From Klebsiella aerogenes (GTDB lineage: Bacteria; Pseudomonadota; Gammaproteobacteria; Enterobacterales; Enterobacteriaceae): 64,000 nt of DNA. The notes below the pieces were generated by a model. It made no database searches and was not told the DNA's origin. It saw only the letters and a list, made by a program, of their open reading frames with translations. Below are positions 36,164-49,048 of this stretch, piece by piece. Each line of letters opens with the position of its first letter. Positions within the stretch are counted from its first letter, which is position 1. The position numbers and the translations under genes were made by a program. The DNA lies in assembly GCA_029027985.1 (NCBI GenBank), contig CP119076.1, forward strand, positions 4,586,422 through 4,650,421, read 5' to 3'.

Positions 36164-38587
36164 ATGTCCGGCTGGCAACGAATTTACTATAAATTACTGA
36201 ATTTACCATTACAGGTACTGGTAAAAAGCAAGTCTATTCCGGCAGAACCTGCGCAGGAATTAGGGCTCGATACCTCACGTCCTATAATGTACGTCTTGCC
36301 CTACAACTCTAAGGCAGACCTGCTGACGCTGCGCGCCCAATGCCTGGCGCACGATTTGCCCGATCCTTTTGAACCGTTGGAGATAGACGGCACCTTACTG
36401 CCGCGCTACGTTTTCATCCACGGCGGCCCGCGCGTGTTCACCTACTACACGCCGAAAGAAGAATCCATCAAGCTGTTCCACGATTACCTGGATCTGCACC
36501 GCAGCCATCCCGACCTCGACGTGCAAATGGTGCCGGTGTCGGTGATGTTCGGCCGTGCGCCGGGTCGTGAAAAAGGCGAAGAAAACCCGCCGTTGCGTAT
36601 GCTCAACGGCATTCAGAAGTTCTTCGCCGTCTCCTGGCTTGGCCGCGATAGCTTCGTGCGTTTCTCGCCGTCCGTTTCTCTGCGCCGTATGGCGGATGAA
36701 CACGGCACCGACAAAATTATCGCCCAGAAACTGGCGCGCGTGGCGCGTATGCACTTCGCTCGTCAGCGCCTGGCCGCCGTCGGCCCGCGCCTCCCGGCTC
36801 GTCAGGATCTGTTCAACAAGCTGTTGGCGTCCAAAGCGATCGCCCGCGCGGTAGAAGACGAAGCGCGTAGCAAGAAAATTTCTCACGAGAAGGCTCAGCA
36901 GAATGCCATCGCCCTGATGGAAGAAATCGCCGCGAACTTCTCCTACGAAATGATCCGCCTGACCGACCGTATTCTGGGCTTCACCTGGAACCGTCTGTAC
37001 CAGGGGATCAACGTGCATAACGCCGAACGCGTGCGTCAGCTGGCGCACGACGGCCATGAGATTGTCTACGTGCCCTGCCACCGCAGCCATATGGACTATC
37101 TGCTACTCTCGTACGTTCTTTATCATCAGGGACTGGTGCCGCCGCATATCGCCGCCGGCATCAACCTCAACTTCTGGCCGGCAGGGCCGATTTTCCGCCG
37201 CCTCGGCGCGTTCTTTATTCGCCGCACCTTTAAGGGCAATAAGCTCTATTCCACCGTGTTCCGCGAATACCTCGGCGAGCTATTTAGCCGCGGCTATTCG
37301 GTCGAATACTTCGTGGAGGGCGGGCGTTCCCGTACTGGCCGTCTGTTGGATCCGAAAACCGGCACCCTGTCGATGACCATCCAGGCGATGCTGCGCGGCG
37401 GTAGCCGCCCAATCACCCTGGTGCCGATTTACATCGGCTACGAGCACGTGATGGAAGTCGGCACCTACGCGAAAGAACTGCGCGGCGCGACGAAAGAGAA
37501 AGAGAGTCTGCCGCAGATGATGCGCGGCTTAAGCAAGCTGCGTAATCTCGGCCAGGGTTACGTCAACTTCGGCGAACCGCTGCCGCTGATGACCTACCTT
37601 AACCAACACGTGCCGGAGTGGCGCGAAGCCATCGATCCGATCGAAGCCGTTCGTCCTTCCTGGCTGACGCCGACGGTCAATAATATCGCCGCCGATCTGA
37701 TGGTGCGCATTAACAACGCCGGGGCAGCCAACGCCATGAACCTGTGCTGTACGGCGCTTCTGGCGTCGCGTCAGCGTTCATTGACCCGCGAACAGCTCAC
37801 TCAGCAACTGGAGTGCTACCTCGATCTGCTGCGCAACGTGCCATACGCCACGGATTCAACCGCGCCGACGGCCTCCGCCAGCGAGCTTATCGACCACGCG
37901 CTGCAGATGAACAAGTTCGAAGTCGAGAAGGATACCATCGGCGATATCATCATTCTGCCGCGCGAGCAGGCGGTGCTGATGACCTACTACCGCAACAACA
38001 TCGCCCATATGCTGGTGATGCCGTCGCTGCTGGCCGCCATCGTCACCCAGCATCGCCGTATCTCCCGTAGCGAAGTGCAGCGTCACGTCGAGATGTTCTA
38101 CCCGTTCCTCAAAGCGGAGCTGTTCCTGCGCTGGGAAAAAGAGGAACTGGCGAGCGTTATCGATGCGTTGATCGCTGAAATGCAGCGTCAGGGGCTGATT
38201 GTACTGAATGGCGACGAGATGAGCGTCAACCCAGCCCACTCCCGCTCCCTGCAGCTGCTGGCCGCCGGCGCGCGTGAAACGCTGCAGCGCTACGCCATCA
38301 CCTTCTGGCTGCTGAGCGCTAACCCGTCAATCAACCGCAGTACGCTGGAAAAAGAAAGCCGCACCATGGCGCAGCGTCTGTCGGTGCTGCACGGTATCAA
38401 CGCGCCGGAGTTCTTCGATAAGGCGGTGTTCAGTACCCTGGTGCTGACCCTGCGTGACGAAGGCTACATCAGCGATACCGGCGATGCCGAACCGGAAGAG
38501 ACCATGAGAGTCTACCGGATGCTGGCGGATTTGATTACGTCGGATGTGCGTTTGACGATTGAAAGCGCCGCTCAGGACGACGCGTAA
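36164..38587 (+). CDS. plsB: PlsB, glycerol-3-phosphate acyltransferase
   Basis: 807-aa inner-membrane-associated enzyme that acylates glycerol-3-phosphate at position 1, the committed step of phospholipid synthesis. The HX4D catalytic motif is His306-Asp311 (CHRSHMD); [11 protein letters not shown] binds glycerol phosphate, and [15 protein letters not shown] is the fourth acyltransferase block. Same length as E. coli PlsB. Divergent from dgkA. A 14-bp hairpin follows. Confidence 0.98.
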   Translation: MSGWQRIYYKLLNLPLQVLVKSKSIPAEPAQELGLDTSRPIMYVLPYNSKADLLTLRAQCLAHDLPDPFEPLEIDGTLLPRYVFIHGGPRVFTYYTPKEESIKLFHDYLDLHRSHPDLDVQMVPVSVMFGRAPGREKGEENPPLRMLNGIQKFFAVSWLGRDSFVRFSPSVSLRRMADEHGTDKIIAQKLARVARMHFARQRLAAVGPRLPARQDLFNKLLASKAIARAVEDEARSKKISHEKAQQNAIALMEEIAANFSYEMIRLTDRILGFTWNRLYQGINVHNAERVRQLAHDGHEIVYVPCHRSHMDYLLLSYVLYHQGLVPPHIAAGINLNFWPAGPIFRRLGAFFIRRTFKGNKLYSTVFREYLGELFSRGYSVEYFVEGGRSRTGRLLDPKTGTLSMTIQAMLRGGSRPITLVPIYIGYEHVMEVGTYAKELRGATKEKESLPQMMRGLSKLRNLGQGYVNFGEPLPLMTYLNQHVPEWREAIDPIEAVRPSWLTPTVNNIAADLMVRINNAGAANAMNLCCTALLASRQRSLTREQLTQQLECYLDLLRNVPYATDSTAPTASASELIDHALQMNKFEVEKDTIGDIIILPREQAVLMTYYRNNIAHMLVMPSLLAAIVTQHRRISRSEVQRHVEMFYPFLKAELFLRWEKEELASVIDALIAEMQRQGLIVLNGDEMSVNPAHSRSLQLLAAGARETLQRYAITFWLLSANPSINRSTLEKESRTMAQRLSVLHGINAPEFFDKAVFSTLVLTLRDEGYISDTGDAEPEETMRVYRMLADLITSDVRLTIESAAQDDA

Positions 38588-38599
38588 CATTGCGGCTGT

Positions 38600-38631
38600 T
38601 TTCCCCCGGCTAACGCCTTAGCCGGGGGAAA
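38600..38631. terminator. Bidirectional terminator between plsB and ubiA
   Basis: TTTCCCCCGGCTAA (38600-38613) and TTAGCCGGGGGAAA (38618-38631) form a perfect 14-bp stem with a 4-nt loop between convergent genes. Confidence 0.88.
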
Positions 38632-38635
38632 GAAC

Positions 38636-39505
38636 TTACTGTAGGTAACTCATCGCCAGGCCTAAGAACAGCACCAGCCCCACGTAGTTATTGTTCATAA
38701 ACGCTTTAAAACAGCTATCGCGCTCGCGTTTGAAAATCAGTTTCTGCTGCCAGACAAACAGCCCCGCAGCGATAAACAGCGACCAGTAGTATTCCCAGTT
38801 CAGGCCATTCAGCCAGCCTACCGCGCCCATTAATACCAGCACGGCAACCTGCAGCATACCAATAATCAGACGATCGTTTTCGCCAAACAGAATCGCCGTC
38901 GACTTAATGCCGATTTTGACATCATCGTCGCGGTCAACCATCGCATACTGGGTATCGTAGGCCACCGCCCACAGGATATTGGCGAGGAACATCAACCAGC
39001 AGCTGAGCGGCAGCGCTTCGCTCACCGCCGAAAAGGCCATCGGGATCGACCAACCAAAGGCCGCGCCCAGCACCACCTGCGGCAGATGGGTATAGCGCTT
39101 CATAAACGGGTAGACCCAGGCCAGCGCCAGCGCCGCCACCGACAACAGGATGGTCATCGTATTGAGCGTCAGCACCAGCAAGAAGGAAAGCAGCACCAGC
39201 ACGGCGAATAACGTGCGCGCCTCTTTTTCACTCACATCGCCGCTCGGCAGCGGACGGCGGGCGGTGCGTTTAACGTGGCCATCAAATTTACGGTCGGCGT
39301 AATCATTAACCACACAACCGGCGGCGCGCATCAGCCAAACGCCCGCGACGAACACCGCCAGGATCCACAGCGGCGGTACCCCGGGGGAAGCAACCCATAA
39401 CGCCCACAGCGTCGGCCACAGTAGCAATAGCGCGCCGATGGGTTTGTCAGTACGCATCAGGCGATGGAACGCCAACAGCTTATTCTGCGTCAGACTCCAC
39501 TCCAT
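38636..39505 (-). CDS. ubiA: UbiA, 4-hydroxybenzoate octaprenyltransferase
   Basis: 289-aa inner-membrane prenyltransferase that joins 4-hydroxybenzoate to octaprenyl diphosphate in ubiquinone synthesis. It has eight or nine hydrophobic helices and the two Asp-rich Mg2+-diphosphate motifs [12 protein letters not shown] and [24 protein letters not shown] is the family start. It follows ubiC with a 12-nt gap, so ubiC-ubiA is one operon supplying consecutive steps. Confidence 0.97.
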   Translation of the reverse strand: MEWSLTQNKLLAFHRLMRTDKPIGALLLLWPTLWALWVASPGVPPLWILAVFVAGVWLMRAAGCVVNDYADRKFDGHVKRTARRPLPSGDVSEKEARTLFAVLVLLSFLLVLTLNTMTILLSVAALALAWVYPFMKRYTHLPQVVLGAAFGWSIPMAFSAVSEALPLSCWLMFLANILWAVAYDTQYAMVDRDDDVKIGIKSTAILFGENDRLIIGMLQVAVLVLMGAVGWLNGLNWEYYWSLFIAAGLFVWQQKLIFKRERDSCFKAFMNNNYVGLVLFLGLAMSYLQ

Positions 39506-39517
39506 TTTCTCTTCCTC

Positions 39518-40015
39518 TTAATACAATGGTGATGCAGGCAGAAACAACTCTGTCAGCAGCAGTGGTTTGCCGCTCAGCCGAAGGCGGGAACGGCGCCCCC
39601 ACAACTGTGCATTACGGCCTATCTCAATAAAATCTCGGGTTAACGTCGACGAAGTAAACAGGTACCGGCCCAGCGGCGTCTGCCCCAGTTGTTGCAGCGC
39701 CAGTTCAGGGCCGCATAACGTCGATTCCGGTACGATGGTACGCCCAGCCAGCCAGGGTTCGCCGTCGGCGCAAAGAATGATCTCCCGCAGCCAGTAGCGC
39801 GCTTCATCCGGCAGCAGGGCTTCTTCGCCCGCCAGCGCGTCACGCCCGACGAAACCTTCGTTAATCATGGTCACAGTGACCTTTTTCCCTTGTTGCTCAA
39901 AGCGTTTGGTCATTGAGTCTTCCAGCAACAGCCAGTCGCGCAGCGGCGCTTCCAGCTCGGGTATGGCGGCAAAATAGCGCAGCGCACGCAGTTGCGTAAG
40001 CGCAGGATGTAGCAT
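39518..40015 (-). CDS. ubiC: UbiC, chorismate pyruvate-lyase
   Basis: 165-aa cytoplasmic enzyme that splits chorismate into 4-hydroxybenzoate and pyruvate, the entry to ubiquinone. Conserved stretches are [35 protein letters not shown] and [19 protein letters not shown]. The start at 40015 (MLHPALTQL) has GGAGAA 6 nt upstream and gives the E. coli length; a longer in-frame extension upstream is not supported. First gene of ubiCA. Confidence 0.96.
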   Translation of the reverse strand: MLHPALTQLRALRYFAAIPELEAPLRDWLLLEDSMTKRFEQQGKKVTVTMINEGFVGRDALAGEEALLPDEARYWLREIILCADGEPWLAGRTIVPESTLCGPELALQQLGQTPLGRYLFTSSTLTRDFIEIGRNAQLWGRRSRLRLSGKPLLLTELFLPASPLY

Positions 40016-40135
40016 GCCTGATTCTCCGGTACAAAACGTGCAAGCATTGTATCGCAGAATAGCGTTTTGAGGGCGGGCAAACGTCAATATACGATCATCC
40101 GCGCAACAGGCGTGCAACAGTCGCCGCTGCGCGAT

Positions 40136-40165
40136 AAAAAAAGGCGCGTCCAGACGGACGCACCT
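40136..40165 (-). terminator. malM terminator
   Basis: GCGTCC (40146-40151) pairs with GGACGC (40156-40161), extended by AGG/CCT outside one mismatch. The A-run 40136-40142 gives a seven-U tract for the malK-lamB-malM transcript. Confidence 0.88.
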
Positions 40166-40203
40166 AAAGGCTGTGCCTAAACATCAGCATTGTGGGGAAA
40201 CGG

Positions 40204-41157
40204 TCACCCCTTGCCTTTTACACTGCTGATAAAGGTGGAACGAGCGGATTTCGAGCCGAGGCGCTCAGCTTCGTTCATCAATTTCAGGGCTTTGTCGATA
40301 TCGCCTTGCTTAACCGCTTTCTTGATACCGTTGTTGAAATAGGTTTCGGTATCGTCGAGCATCGGTTCGCTTTTCGCCGCTGGCGCTGCGACTACCGGCG
40401 CGGCAACAGGCGCTGGCGCAGCCGCTGGGGCGTTATATACCGGCGCGGCGGTATTACCGACGGTCACCGGGCCCGGGCCGGAAGAGCCAAACAGCGGGCC
40501 AACCAATACGCTGGAGCCGGAAGAAGTTTTCACTTTCAGGCTCAACGTGCCGTCGGTGGTATGTTTGGCGATCGGATCCGGAATATCCGGCACCGCATTG
40601 CCGGTGCCTTTGGCGTAGGCCTTCGCCGGGTCGATTAATTTCGTAGTCTGCTGCAGATCCTGCGGCGTCGTGAAGACCAGCACATAAATTTTCTGCTGTC
40701 CCAGCGCCGGAGTCAGGCGCATCACCCCTTCCAGACGATCGGCGCTCATCACGCCCGGTTCCAGATAGGTGAAATAGCTGCTCGGGAAGAAGGCGGACGG
40801 CGTCATGCTCTGATCGAGGATCAGGACATTTGGCGCATAGACGCTAGTTTGTTTGTCGACTTCGCTGGTCAGCGTCAGGGTTAGCTCGCCAATATTCGCC
40901 GGTACGCTATACGCCACGACCGGCCCGGTAATGCCCGGTACGTTCAGTGTTTGTCCGGCGATCGCGACTTTAGACGTCTGAGTTTTCGATTGATCGACTG
41001 GCGTCCAGGTAAGCTGCTGCAGCGAGGAGACCGGGATGGTCGGTGCGGCAGAGGTGTTCTGCGGCACGAAATTCACATCAGCAAAACTGACTGCGGGTAC
41101 GCTGGCCAGCAGGCCGGCGGACAGGCAGAGGGCAACGAGACTTTTCTTCATATTCAT
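40204..41157 (-). CDS. malM: MalM, periplasmic maltose-operon protein
   Basis: 317-aa exported protein, last gene of malK-lamB-malM; periplasmic, of uncertain role. Signal peptide about 1-27 (ending VSFA). A Pro/Ala-rich linker (VYNAPAAAPAPVAAPVVAA) separates the main domain from a helical C-terminal part ending SARSTFISSVKGKG. The linker is about ten residues longer than in E. coli. The start at 41157 (MNMKKS) has GAGGTG 6 nt upstream. Confidence 0.94.
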   Translation of the reverse strand: MNMKKSLVALCLSAGLLASVPAVSFADVNFVPQNTSAAPTIPVSSLQQLTWTPVDQSKTQTSKVAIAGQTLNVPGITGPVVAYSVPANIGELTLTLTSEVDKQTSVYAPNVLILDQSMTPSAFFPSSYFTYLEPGVMSADRLEGVMRLTPALGQQKIYVLVFTTPQDLQQTTKLIDPAKAYAKGTGNAVPDIPDPIAKHTTDGTLSLKVKTSSGSSVLVGPLFGSSGPGPVTVGNTAAPVYNAPAAAPAPVAAPVVAAPAAKSEPMLDDTETYFNNGIKKAVKQGDIDKALKLMNEAERLGSKSARSTFISSVKGKG

Positions 41158-41218
41158 TGTTATCACCTCATTCCTATGGCCGAGCGTTAGCCAGGCAATA
41201 GCGCGCTGGGCCGAAAAT

Positions 41219-41238
41219 AGAGGGGCTGGCGCCCCTCT
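41219..41238 (-). terminator. Hairpin between lamB and malM
   Basis: AGAGGGGC (41219-41226) pairs with GCCCCTCT (41231-41238). It lies after the lamB stop within the operon and probably protects lamB mRNA or lowers malM expression. Confidence 0.65.
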
Positions 41239-41262
41239 TTACTCATGATGATTCAGGTTGGA

Positions 41263-42660
<1,398 letters not shown>

Positions 42661-43770
42661 TTACACGCCCGGCTCTTTATGCAGCCGACGACAAGCGGTG
42701 CCATCCTCACGGAATAAATGGCAGCGCTCCGGCGGCAAACCGATGGCGAATGTGGCTCCCTCTTCTACCAACACCACGTCATTCTGGCGGTACACCAGGT
42801 TCTGACGGATGGCGGGGATCTGGATATGAATTTGTGTTTCGTGACCAAGTTGTTCGACCACCTGCACTTCGCCTTCGAGAGTGACATCGGCGATGTCGCT
42901 CGGCAGCAGATGTTCCGGGCGAATACCCAACGACATGTTGGCGCCAACCTGAACGTGAGCGCTGTCGACCGGCAGCCAGATTTGCTGGCGGTTCGGCAGT
43001 TCGACCTGTACCTGCTCAATAGCGGTCGCGGTGACTTTCACCGGCAGGAAGTTCATCTTCGGCGAGCCAATAAAGCCCGCGACGAAGCGGTCCGCCGGAT
43101 AGTGATAGAGTTCGAGCGGTTTCCCAATCTGAGCGACGCGACCAGCGTCCAGCACCACGATTTTGTCGGCCAGCGTCATCGCTTCCACCTGATCGTGAGT
43201 GACGTAAATCATCGTGCGCCCGAGGCGCTTATGCAGGCGGGAGATTTCGATACGCATCTGTACACGCAGCGCGGCATCAAGGTTGGACAACGGTTCATCG
43301 AGCAGGAAAACACGCGGTTCGGCGACCAGGGTACGGCCAATCGCCACGCGCTGACGCTGACCGCCGGAGAGCGCTTTCGGCTTACGCTCCAACAGGTGCG
43401 CCAGCTGTAAAACCTCGGCAACCTGGGTGACGCGCTGGTTAATCACCTCTTTTTTCGCCCCGGCCAGCTTGAGGCCAAAAGACATGTTCTCGGCAACGGA
43501 AAGGTGGGGATAGAGCGCATAAGACTGGAATACCATGCCGATGCCGCGCTCGGCGGGCGGCACGTCATTCATCCGGGTATCGCCAATAAACAGATCGCCA
43601 CTGGTGACCGTTTCCAGTCCGGCAATCATTCGCAGCAGGGTGGATTTGCCACAGCCTGATGGTCCGACAAACACGACGAACTCCCCATCCTGGATGTCGA
43701 GATTGATATCTTTCGATACCACCACGTCGCCCCAGGCTTTCGTTACATTTCGCAGCTGTACGCTCGCCAT
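42661..43770 (-). CDS. malK: MalK, maltose ABC transporter ATPase
   Basis: 369-aa ATPase of the MalFGK2 importer; also holds MalT inactive when no maltose is transported. Walker [10 protein letters not shown] at 36-44, signature [13 protein letters not shown], Walker [14 protein letters not shown] and His-switch [13 protein letters not shown] are intact. C-terminal regulatory domain from about residue 236 with GIRPEHLLP. First gene of malK-lamB-malM, divergent from malE. Confidence 0.98.
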   Translation of the reverse strand: MASVQLRNVTKAWGDVVVSKDINLDIQDGEFVVFVGPSGCGKSTLLRMIAGLETVTSGDLFIGDTRMNDVPPAERGIGMVFQSYALYPHLSVAENMSFGLKLAGAKKEVINQRVTQVAEVLQLAHLLERKPKALSGGQRQRVAIGRTLVAEPRVFLLDEPLSNLDAALRVQMRIEISRLHKRLGRTMIYVTHDQVEAMTLADKIVVLDAGRVAQIGKPLELYHYPADRFVAGFIGSPKMNFLPVKVTATAIEQVQVELPNRQQIWLPVDSAHVQVGANMSLGIRPEHLLPSDIADVTLEGEVQVVEQLGHETQIHIQIPAIRQNLVYRQNDVVLVEEGATFAIGLPPERCHLFREDGTACRRLHKEPGV

Positions 43771-45331
<1,561 letters not shown>

Positions 45332-45340
45332 TACGGTTTC

Positions 45341-45362
45341 CCTTATTTCTTAGGAAATAAGG
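45341..45362 (+). terminator. Hairpin just after malE
   Basis: CCTTATTTC (45341-45349) pairs with GAAATAAGG (45354-45362), 4-nt loop, 9 nt after the malE stop. It may stabilise malE mRNA or attenuate malF. Confidence 0.6.
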
Positions 45363-45378
45363 TTTATTGAATACGTTG

Positions 45379-45502
45379 TTACACGAATCATTCGCGTTAC
45401 ATCGAGGCGGCAAGGATGCAAATCCCCAGGAGCTTACATAAGTAAGTGACTGGGGTGCGCATCCGCAGCCAACAAAGAGGTAGCGCGAAGGATAAAGTGT
45501 AA
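45379..45502. repeat. ERIC (IRU) element between malE and malF
   Basis: About 124 bp, imperfect palindrome over its whole length. The central part has the ERIC core: AATCCCCAGGAGCTTACAT followed by AAGTAAGTGACTGGGGTG (45421-45457), the sequences used as the classical ERIC primer sites. Ends are TTACAC and GTGTAA. It is read through as part of the malEFG transcript. Confidence 0.93.
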
Positions 45503-45516
45503 AGAGGAAGATCCCC

Positions 45517-47061
45517 ATGGATGCCGTTAAAAAGAAACACTGGTGGCAAAGCCCGCCACTCACATGGTCTGTGATGGGTTTGCTGTGCCTGCTGGTGGGT
45601 TACCTTGTTGTTTTAATGTACGCCCAGGGGGAGTACCTGTTTGCCATCATGACGCTGATTTTAAGCTCAGTTGGCCTGTATATTTTTTCTAACCGCAAGG
45701 CTTATGCCTGGCGCTATGTTTATCCGGGTCTCGCCGGAATGGGACTGTTTGTTCTGTTCCCACTGATCTGCACCATCGCTATCGCCTTCACCAACTACAG
45801 CAGCACCAACCAGCTGACCTTCGAGCGTGCGCAGCAGGTGCTGATGGACCGTTCTTTCCAGGCCGGAAAATCCTATAACTTCTCGCTCTATCCGGCGGGC
45901 AATGAGTGGAAACTAGCGCTGACCGACGGCGAGAGCGGCAAAAACTATCTTTCTGATGCCTTCCAGTTTGGCGGCGAGCAGAAACTGGCGTTAAAAGAGG
46001 CGGATGCCCTGCCGGCAGGCGAACGCGCGAATTTACGCGTTATCACCCAGAACCGCGCCGCGCTGAACCAACTCACCGCCATACTGCCGGATGAAAGCAA
46101 AGTAATCATGAGTTCGCTGCGCCAGTTCTCCGGCACCCAGCCGCTGTACGCGCTGGCCAACGACGGCACGCTCACCAATAACCAAAGCGGCGTGAAATAT
46201 CGTCCGAACGCCGACGTCGGCTTTTATCAATCCGTTAATGCCGACGGCAGCTGGGGCAATGAGAAGTTGAGTCCGGGTTATACCGTGACCATCGGCTGGG
46301 ATAACTTCACCCGCGTCTTCCAGGACGAAGGCATTCAGAAACCGTTCTTCGCCATTTTCGTCTGGACCGTAGTCTTCTCGATACTGACGGTGATTTTGAC
46401 CGTCGCCGTGGGAATGGTGCTGGCATGCCTGGTACAGTGGGAAGCGCTGAAGGGTAAAGCGATTTACCGCGTGCTGTTGATTCTGCCATATGCGGTGCCG
46501 TCGTTTATCTCAATACTGATTTTCAAAGGGCTGTTTAACCAGAGTTTTGGCGAGATCAACATGATGTTGAGCGCGCTGTTCGGCATTAAGCCAGCCTGGT
46601 TTAGCGACCCGACCACCGCGCGCACGATGATTATCATCGTCAACACCTGGCTGGGCTATCCGTACATGATGATCCTGTGCATGGGTCTGCTGAAGGCAAT
46701 TCCTGACGATCTGTACGAAGCGTCGGCGATGGATGGCGCCGGTCCATTCCAGAACTTCTTTAAGATTACGTTGCCGCTGCTGATCAAACCGCTCACGCCG
46801 CTGATGATCGCCAGTTTCGCCTTTAACTTTAACAACTTCGTGCTGATTCAGCTGTTGACCAACGGCGGCCCGGATCGCCTCGGCACCACCACCCCAGCCG
46901 GTTATACCGACTTGCTGGTGAGCTACACCTATCGCATCGCCTTTGAAGGCGGCGGCGGTCAGGACTTCGGCCTGGCGGCGGCTATCGCGACGCTTATCTT
47001 CCTGCTGGTTGGCGCGTTAGCGATTGTGAACCTGAAAGCCACGCGCATGAAGTTTGATTAA
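45517..47061 (+). CDS. malF: MalF, maltose ABC transporter permease
   Basis: 514-aa inner-membrane subunit of MalFGK2. Eight hydrophobic helices and the large periplasmic P2 loop (about residues 90-275) that contacts MalE. The coupling motif EAA is in [22 protein letters not shown]. Same length as E. coli MalF. It follows the ERIC element, and malG comes 14 nt later. Confidence 0.98.
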   Translation: MDAVKKKHWWQSPPLTWSVMGLLCLLVGYLVVLMYAQGEYLFAIMTLILSSVGLYIFSNRKAYAWRYVYPGLAGMGLFVLFPLICTIAIAFTNYSSTNQLTFERAQQVLMDRSFQAGKSYNFSLYPAGNEWKLALTDGESGKNYLSDAFQFGGEQKLALKEADALPAGERANLRVITQNRAALNQLTAILPDESKVIMSSLRQFSGTQPLYALANDGTLTNNQSGVKYRPNADVGFYQSVNADGSWGNEKLSPGYTVTIGWDNFTRVFQDEGIQKPFFAIFVWTVVFSILTVILTVAVGMVLACLVQWEALKGKAIYRVLLILPYAVPSFISILIFKGLFNQSFGEINMMLSALFGIKPAWFSDPTTARTMIIIVNTWLGYPYMMILCMGLLKAIPDDLYEASAMDGAGPFQNFFKITLPLLIKPLTPLMIASFAFNFNNFVLIQLLTNGGPDRLGTTTPAGYTDLLVSYTYRIAFEGGGGQDFGLAAAIATLIFLLVGALAIVNLKATRMKFD

Positions 47062-47075
47062 GGGAGATAACGATT

Positions 47076-47966
47076 ATGGCTATGGTCCAACCCAAATCGC
47101 AGAAGCTGCGTCTCTTCACTACGCACCTGCTGCTGCTGATTTTCATCGCCGCGATTATGTTCCCGCTGCTGATGGTTATCGCCATCTCGCTGCGCGAGGG
47201 TAACTTCGCGACCGGCAGTCTGATCCCGGATACCATCTCCTGGGAGCACTGGCGGTTGGCTTTAGGCTTCAGCGTCGAACATGCGGATGGCCGCGTGACG
47301 CCGCCGCCGTTCCCGGTCCTGCTGTGGCTGTGGAACTCGATTAAGGTCGCCGGGATTACCGCGATCGGGATCGTCGCCCTCTCCACCACCTGCGCTTATG
47401 CTTTCGCCCGTATGCGCTTCCCGGGTAAAGCGACGCTGCTCAAAGGGATGCTGATTTTCCAGATGTTCCCGGCGGTGCTGTCGCTGGTGGCGCTGTATGC
47501 CTTGTTTGATCGTCTCGGTCAGTATATTCCGTTCGTCGGTCTTAACACCCACGGCGGGGTGATCTTCGCCTACATGGGCGGCATTGCGCTGCATGTATGG
47601 ACGATTAAAGGCTATTTCGAAACCATCGATGGTTCGCTGGAAGAAGCGGCCGCGCTGGATGGCGCCACGCCGTGGCAGGCTTTCCGTCTGGTGCTGCTGC
47701 CGTTGTCGGTACCGATTCTGGCGGTGGTGTTTATTCTGTCGTTCATCGCCGCGATTACCGAAGTACCGGTAGCCTCGCTGCTGTTGCGCGATGTGAACAG
47801 CTATACCCTGGCGGTCGGGATGCAGCAGTATCTCAACCCGCAGAACTACCTGTGGGGCGACTTTGCCGCCGCGGCGGTGCTGTCGGCGATTCCGATTACC
47901 GTGGTCTTCCTGCTGGCTCAGCGCTGGTTGGTCAATGGACTGACGGCAGGCGGGGTGAAAGGTTAA
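47076..47966 (+). CDS. malG: MalG, maltose ABC transporter permease
   Basis: 296-aa inner-membrane subunit with six helices. EAA-loop [23 protein letters not shown] couples to MalK; the C-terminus (GLTAGGVKG) reaches the MalK dimer interface in the known structure. GGGAG precedes the ATG. Last gene of the operon; the terminator is about 170 nt later. Confidence 0.98.
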   Translation: MAMVQPKSQKLRLFTTHLLLLIFIAAIMFPLLMVIAISLREGNFATGSLIPDTISWEHWRLALGFSVEHADGRVTPPPFPVLLWLWNSIKVAGITAIGIVALSTTCAYAFARMRFPGKATLLKGMLIFQMFPAVLSLVALYALFDRLGQYIPFVGLNTHGGVIFAYMGGIALHVWTIKGYFETIDGSLEEAAALDGATPWQAFRLVLLPLSVPILAVVFILSFIAAITEVPVASLLLRDVNSYTLAVGMQQYLNPQNYLWGDFAAAAVLSAIPITVVFLLAQRWLVNGLTAGGVKG

Positions 47967-48136
47967 GTTTCATCACGTTATACCCTTGTTTTATCAGCCC
48001 CAAATTTCAGCGAGGGTGGGATGCGGTACACGACCCCAACCGGGTACGGCACCCCGCCTCTCCCTGAAAAAGTAGGGCAAATGCCACTGCAATCCTCTAC
48101 TGGACCCTACATAAATTTAATTTGTGACTGTCGGTC

Positions 48137-48163
48137 AAGCGGCCCTGGAGGCCGCTTTTTTTA
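48137..48163 (+). terminator. malEFG terminator
   Basis: AGCGGCC (48138-48144) pairs with GGCCGCT (48150-48156), followed by TTTTTTT; strong intrinsic terminator between malG and convergent psiE. Confidence 0.92.
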
Positions 48164-48571
48164 TTCGCGTTTCAGACGGTTGGAATTACACAGCCACAAG
48201 GTGATCACCAGAATGAGGATCGCCGCAGAGTAGATCAGTACCGCCATCGGCGACTCGTGATCGACGATAATCAAACGCACTATCGCGGTGATACCGATAT
48301 AGACAAAATAGCGTAGCGGGAAGTGGAAGCCTGACTCAAAATACTTCACGATCAGTGCGATAAACTCAAAGTAGAGAAAATAGACCACCAGTCCCTCAAC
48401 CAGTTTGTACTTACTGACCGGATCTGGCGTAAACAGCACATGCGCCAGATCCAGAGTTTCCTTTCCCAGGAAGACCACCAGAATAATCCCCAGACACAGC
48501 AGCGCCAGGTTCAGCACAGCCTGCATGGCCTTCGCGATAAAATTAACCAGCGGACGATATACCGACGGCAT
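48161..48571 (-). CDS. psiE: PsiE, phosphate-starvation-inducible membrane protein
   Basis: 136-aa inner-membrane protein with four hydrophobic helices, of the PsiE family; function unknown. In E. coli it is raised by phosphate starvation and lowered by cAMP-CRP. Characteristic segments are [39 protein letters not shown] and [20 protein letters not shown]. It converges on malG. A CRP-like half-site TGTGACC lies at 48620-48626. Confidence 0.93.
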   Translation of the reverse strand: MPSVYRPLVNFIAKAMQAVLNLALLCLGIILVVFLGKETLDLAHVLFTPDPVSKYKLVEGLVVYFLYFEFIALIVKYFESGFHFPLRYFVYIGITAIVRLIIVDHESPMAVLIYSAAILILVITLWLCNSNRLKRE

Positions 48572-49048
48572 AGTGATACCTCTAATGCAGAAACGTTATT
48601 GATCTGTATAGCGCAAAAGTGTGACCCAGATCTACTTAAGCTTTGTGTCTCAACAGAGGCTTCAACGCATTAAATACGAAAAAGAGAAAATTATACTTCT
48701 AAAAAAGCAGTGAGCAGGTTAACCAAATCCCAACTTATATATAAAGATTTTAAGATTAAACCAATGCAGTTCAATGAATTAACCATTTAACACAGTTGTG
48801 TCTCTAAAACCGTCAGAAGATAATATTTTTCTGCAGACCTTATTAGTTAGCGCGAATTTTATCTCAATTCTATCTCAATAAAATCTCAGTTCATTCTCGT
48901 TATACGCACCTTCCTGCACTCTGTGCCGCCTCAACCGCTGCCATGGGCGCAGCCGCCAATAACGATATTGTTTGCGCCGACTGCTGCGGCGATTATAAAT
49001 AGAAATGCCGACCAAACGGTCGGCATTCAGGCTTCGCTGCGCTAATAC
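48572..49048. promoter_or_regulatory. psiE-pgi gap with 11-bp periodic repeats
   Basis: 477 bp, AT-rich, no supported gene; yjbEFGH, found here in E. coli, is missing. TCTCA/TCTCG occurs at 48862, 48873, 48884 and 48895, an exact 11-bp period typical of response-regulator sites. The pgi terminator closes the region at 49004-49027. Confidence 0.6.
49004..49027 (-). terminator. pgi terminator
   Basis: AATGCCGACC (49004-49013) pairs with GGTCGGCATT (49018-49027); the minus-strand transcript continues TCTATTTAT. Confidence 0.85.

Noticed and set aside
40016-40117. 34-codon N-terminal extension of UbiC
   Set aside because: GGAGAA before the ATG at 40015 and the usual family length support the shorter protein.
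48691-48786. 31-codon minus-strand frame with hydrophobic sequence between psiE and pgi
   Set aside because: It resembles a small membrane peptide, but there is no Shine-Dalgarno before its ATG and no sign of conservation can be judged here.
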